From UBA5078 sp040384465 (GTDB lineage: Bacteria > Pseudomonadota > Gammaproteobacteria > Pseudomonadales > Pseudohongiellaceae): a stretch of DNA of 64,000 nt. Both the position numbers and the translations under genes were made by a program. The notes beneath the pieces are model-generated. The model had not been told where the DNA came from. It worked only from the letters and a program-made list of their open reading frames with translations, and ran no database searches. Below are positions 61,817 through 64,000 of the stretch, piece by piece; positions within the stretch are counted from its first letter, which is position 1; each line of letters opens with the position of its first letter. The stretch lies in assembly GCA_040384465.1 (NCBI GenBank), contig JAZKJF010000006.1, positions 62,001 to 126,000 on the forward strand. The letters are read 5' to 3'.

Positions 61817-62428
61817 CTAGGCTGACATACCCAGTTTTTGCGCCATAGTCACCAATTGTTGAACAGTCATTGCTTCCATCTTGCTCATGACCTGTTGGCG
61901 ATGTGCTTTGATCGTGCGTTCGGAAGTGCCGAGTTCAAAGGCAATCTGTTTGTTCAATCGCCCTCGAATGACCAGCTCAAAAACCTCGCGCTCACGTGGT
62001 GTGAGCAAGGAGTAGTGTTCGCGCAAGACGGCCGAGGCAGACTCTCGTTCATTCTGTGCGGCGCTGCGTGCCAGTGCTGTCTCTATCGATGCGAACAGAA
62101 TGTCGGCGCTGACGGGCTTGGACAGAAAATTGTCAGCTCCGGCTTTGATAGCAGTCACGCTCATGGGGATAGTAGCGTGCCCAGTGACGAAAATGATAGG
62201 AGGAATGTCGGATTGCTGGTCGAGTTCTTTCTGAAGTTGCAGCCCTGACATACCGGGCATTCTGATATCCAGCAGAACACAACCGTGACCACTGACTTTG
62301 GCAGCAAGAAATTCTTCGGCATTGGCGAAGGCAATCGCCTTATAGCCCTTTGCCGTCACCAGGCGTGTAACAGCCCGACGATAACCATCGTCATCGTCGA
62401 CAATGTAGATGACAGGAGGCTGCATCAT
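61817..62428 (-). CDS. FixJ/NarL-type response regulator
   Basis: 203 residues from ATG 62428 (4-base overlap with the kinase stop). Receiver domain with the acidic cluster VDDDDGY, phospho-accepting Asp54 in VLLDIRMPGMSG, Thr82 and Lys104 in FLSKPVS; LuxR-type helix-turn-helix at the end (LTPREREVFELVIRGRLNKQ, TSERTIKAHRQQVMSKM). The FixJ-like receiver/HTH pair matches the HELNQP-type kinase encoded next to it. Confidence 0.95.
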   Translation of the reverse strand: MMQPPVIYIVDDDDGYRRAVTRLVTAKGYKAIAFANAEEFLAAKVSGHGCVLLDIRMPGMSGLQLQKELDQQSDIPPIIFVTGHATIPMSVTAIKAGADNFLSKPVSADILFASIETALARSAAQNERESASAVLREHYSLLTPREREVFELVIRGRLNKQIAFELGTSERTIKAHRQQVMSKMEAMTVQQLVTMAQKLGMSA

Positions 62429-63909
62429 GCCGACGTCACAGTGGGGAGGGTGAAACTGAAACACGCACCGCCCGTTGCCAGATTATTGAATTCCAGCTTG
62501 CCGCCATGCTGTTCGATCAGCATCTGCGATATCCATAGCCCCATCCCTGTGCCTCCCTGTTTGGTCGTGAAATAGGGTTTCAGAATATCACAGAGTTTGT
62601 CCGCCGGAACCCCAGGGCCGTCATCGCATACCTGAACAGTCGCGTGACGAGAGTCATTTTGCTGAATGGAAATCGTGATGAGGCCATCGACCCTGTTGGC
62701 GTGAAGAAGAGCGTCGCGCGCATTGGCGATGAGATTAATGATGACTTGCTGCAGTTGTACCGCATTGCCCATTACGTGCGGTTCGGAAGCCGCAGGTTGC
62801 ACCTCAATGCGCACAGCCTCCCAGCGCGTATCCAGCCGTACCAGCGATGTGACCTGCGTGACGACCTCATTGAGGGCCAGCTCGCTGCTGGTGATATCTC
62901 TTTTTTCCGTCAGGCGGCGCATGTTGCGAATGATATTGCCCGCCCTGCGTGCCTCGTCGACGATATCGGTGATCACTTCTCGCAGAGGATCGTCCGCCGG
63001 ACGGCCGTCCAGCATGGACATGGCTATCGCTTCTGCATTGCTGAGAATGGCGCCCAGGGGTTGATTGAGTTCATGAGCAATCGTGGTCGTCAGGCTTTGG
63101 ACCGTAGCGATGCGACCCATGCGGGCCAGCTCGCCGCTCAGGTTGCGGGATTGCAGTTCAGCCGACTGGCGGGCATTGCGCTCGCGGAGGATCTCGGCAT
63201 AGAAACTGTTGATGGTATCGATCAAATCATCAATCTCGTCGCGGCTGTGCGGGCCTCGCTGCAGCGCCACCATCTGCTCCGACTTCTCGGCCTTCAGCCG
63301 CTCGATCTCGGTCATCAACATCAGCAGAGGAGAGGTCACGTCCCGGTGCAGCAGATAGAACAGCAAGCCGGCCAGGGCGGCGAAAATCAAAAATTGCGCG
63401 AACACGGCCACAATGGTTCCGTTCATAATCTGGGCCCGGATCGGGGCGGTGGAGATGTGTACCTGGATGCTGCCAATCGCGTCTGTTTGAGTGGGATCGA
63501 GCAGTGGCAAGGAGAGAACATCTTCGATATCCGCCTCTGCGAATCCGGGTTTGCTGGCACTGACAATGATCTGACTGCGAGCATCCTGGATTTCCGCCAG
63601 CAATACACCTTGTATCTGTGGCATCGAATTGACGGCGGACTGCAACTGATCGGTATCGAAGTTCCACAAAGCTCGCGCCATCGAGTCCTGCGAACGATTC
63701 ATGCTCTGTTCGATAAGCGCTCTTTCCTCGCTGATCCGCGCGAAGTAGTTGAACGACAGAGAGGAGGTGCTTACCAGAAGGAACGTGACGCCGCACCCTA
63801 TCAGGAAAATGCGGAGCACGCGCGCGATGATCGGGGAGTCAGGCTTCCAAAGCATTGTTGTTTTCATTCTGCGGAGATTGTCGACTGCCTCATGGCTGCC
63901 GTCCTTCAT
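62425..63909 (-). CDS. Sensor histidine kinase, FixL/DctB-like
   Basis: 494 residues from ATG 63909 (frame open to 63945). Membrane helices at about 33-53 and 164-187 enclose a periplasmic sensor domain of about 110 residues; a linker with HAMP-like and coiled-coil character follows (EIERLKAEKSEQM). His279 is in TIAHELNQPLGAIL. ATPase motifs are N396 (NLIANARDA), DDGPGVP (D430) and GTGMGLWIS. All kinase motifs are intact. First gene of a three-gene operon with a regulator and a binding protein. Confidence 0.94.
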   Translation of the reverse strand: MKDGSHEAVDNLRRMKTTMLWKPDSPIIARVLRIFLIGCGVTFLLVSTSSLSFNYFARISEERALIEQSMNRSQDSMARALWNFDTDQLQSAVNSMPQIQGVLLAEIQDARSQIIVSASKPGFAEADIEDVLSLPLLDPTQTDAIGSIQVHISTAPIRAQIMNGTIVAVFAQFLIFAALAGLLFYLLHRDVTSPLLMLMTEIERLKAEKSEQMVALQRGPHSRDEIDDLIDTINSFYAEILRERNARQSAELQSRNLSGELARMGRIATVQSLTTTIAHELNQPLGAILSNAEAIAMSMLDGRPADDPLREVITDIVDEARRAGNIIRNMRRLTEKRDITSSELALNEVVTQVTSLVRLDTRWEAVRIEVQPAASEPHVMGNAVQLQQVIINLIANARDALLHANRVDGLITISIQQNDSRHATVQVCDDGPGVPADKLCDILKPYFTTKQGGTGMGLWISQMLIEQHGGKLEFNNLATGGACFSFTLPTVTSA

Positions 63910-64000
63910 TGTAGTGGCCCCTGTATGGTTGCCCAGCTGACCCAAAGAACAATGTGTTTATTTACAGTGCTTGTATTTACTGGGCTGCAGCGAATAGCTC

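Overview
The window reads as chromosomal DNA of a free-living, aerobic, Gram-negative gammaproteobacterium. The case rests on a PBP1B-type murein synthase, TonB-dependent and other outer-membrane proteins, the ahpC-ahpF pair, gltBD, a homodimeric pyruvate dehydrogenase E1, phospholipase A, and families named after Pseudomonas genes (PA2778, PA2779). The genus cannot be fixed from the sequence alone. There is no rRNA, tRNA, CRISPR array, phage or plasmid module that I can see.

Layout. 1-1951: end of mrcB (cut by the window edge) plus a TPR lipoprotein. 1972-9236: a run of four minus-strand genes (CBM9/DUF5916 outer-membrane protein, secreted beta-helix protein, DUF1853 protein, secreted protein of unknown function), probably co-transcribed. 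9360-10170: a REP-associated tyrosine transposase (RAYT) unit bounded by 23-bp inverted repeats. 10257-11419: a b-type cytochrome and a small partner protein, ended by a strong terminator. 12143-18226: gltB-gltD. 18341-20871: Nat-type ABC exporter. 20968-25319: AI-2E family transporter and two tightly coupled membrane histidine kinases, the second with a degenerate ATPase domain and no response regulator nearby. 25384-29834: CatB-like acetyltransferase, DUF1840 protein and a large TonB receptor. 30205-33181: ahpC, ahpF and a small membrane protein. 33281-36706: Lrp-type regulator divergent from a stand-alone aceE-like E1 gene. 36714-40005: cysC, a methyltransferase and a DUF2157/GDYXXLXY membrane pair. 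40122-46279: two big calcium-binding-repeat proteins, one an adhesin-like Ig-repeat protein and one a metalloprotease with its RTX block at the N terminus. 46341-48811: PQQ dehydrogenase with a lanthanide-type active site plus a dihaem cytochrome c. 48996-57000: FG-GAP lipoprotein, amidohydrolase, DUF4920 protein, MscS channel, PA2779/PA2778 pair, EAL phosphodiesterase and phospholipase A. 57156-60951: membrane-bound AraC regulator, LysR regulator divergent from azoreductase-pirin. 60972-63909: sensor kinase, FixJ-type regulator and periplasmic binding protein in one operon.

The most unusual signal is the dispersed repeat system. One family is a 43-nt near-perfect palindrome beginning GGGGTCAGAGTAAAAATACA. 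It occurs three times alone (26426, 40014, 44018), and its two halves form the ends of the RAYT unit at 9360 and 10148. A second, classical REP family (GTAG-type head followed by a GAGCCTGCCCTGCAGGCGA hairpin) occurs at eight places, as inverted pairs or single units, between ordinary genes. At 40 kb and 44 kb the two families sit side by side in the same order and orientation, each time just beyond the stop codon of an RTX gene. Solo palindromes also sit where they may matter for expression, notably 6 nt before the DUF1840 start codon.

Gene starts were moved inside the longest open frames where a ribosome binding site, a 4-bp overlap with the upstream gene, or the family's usual N terminus favoured it; this is stated per gene.
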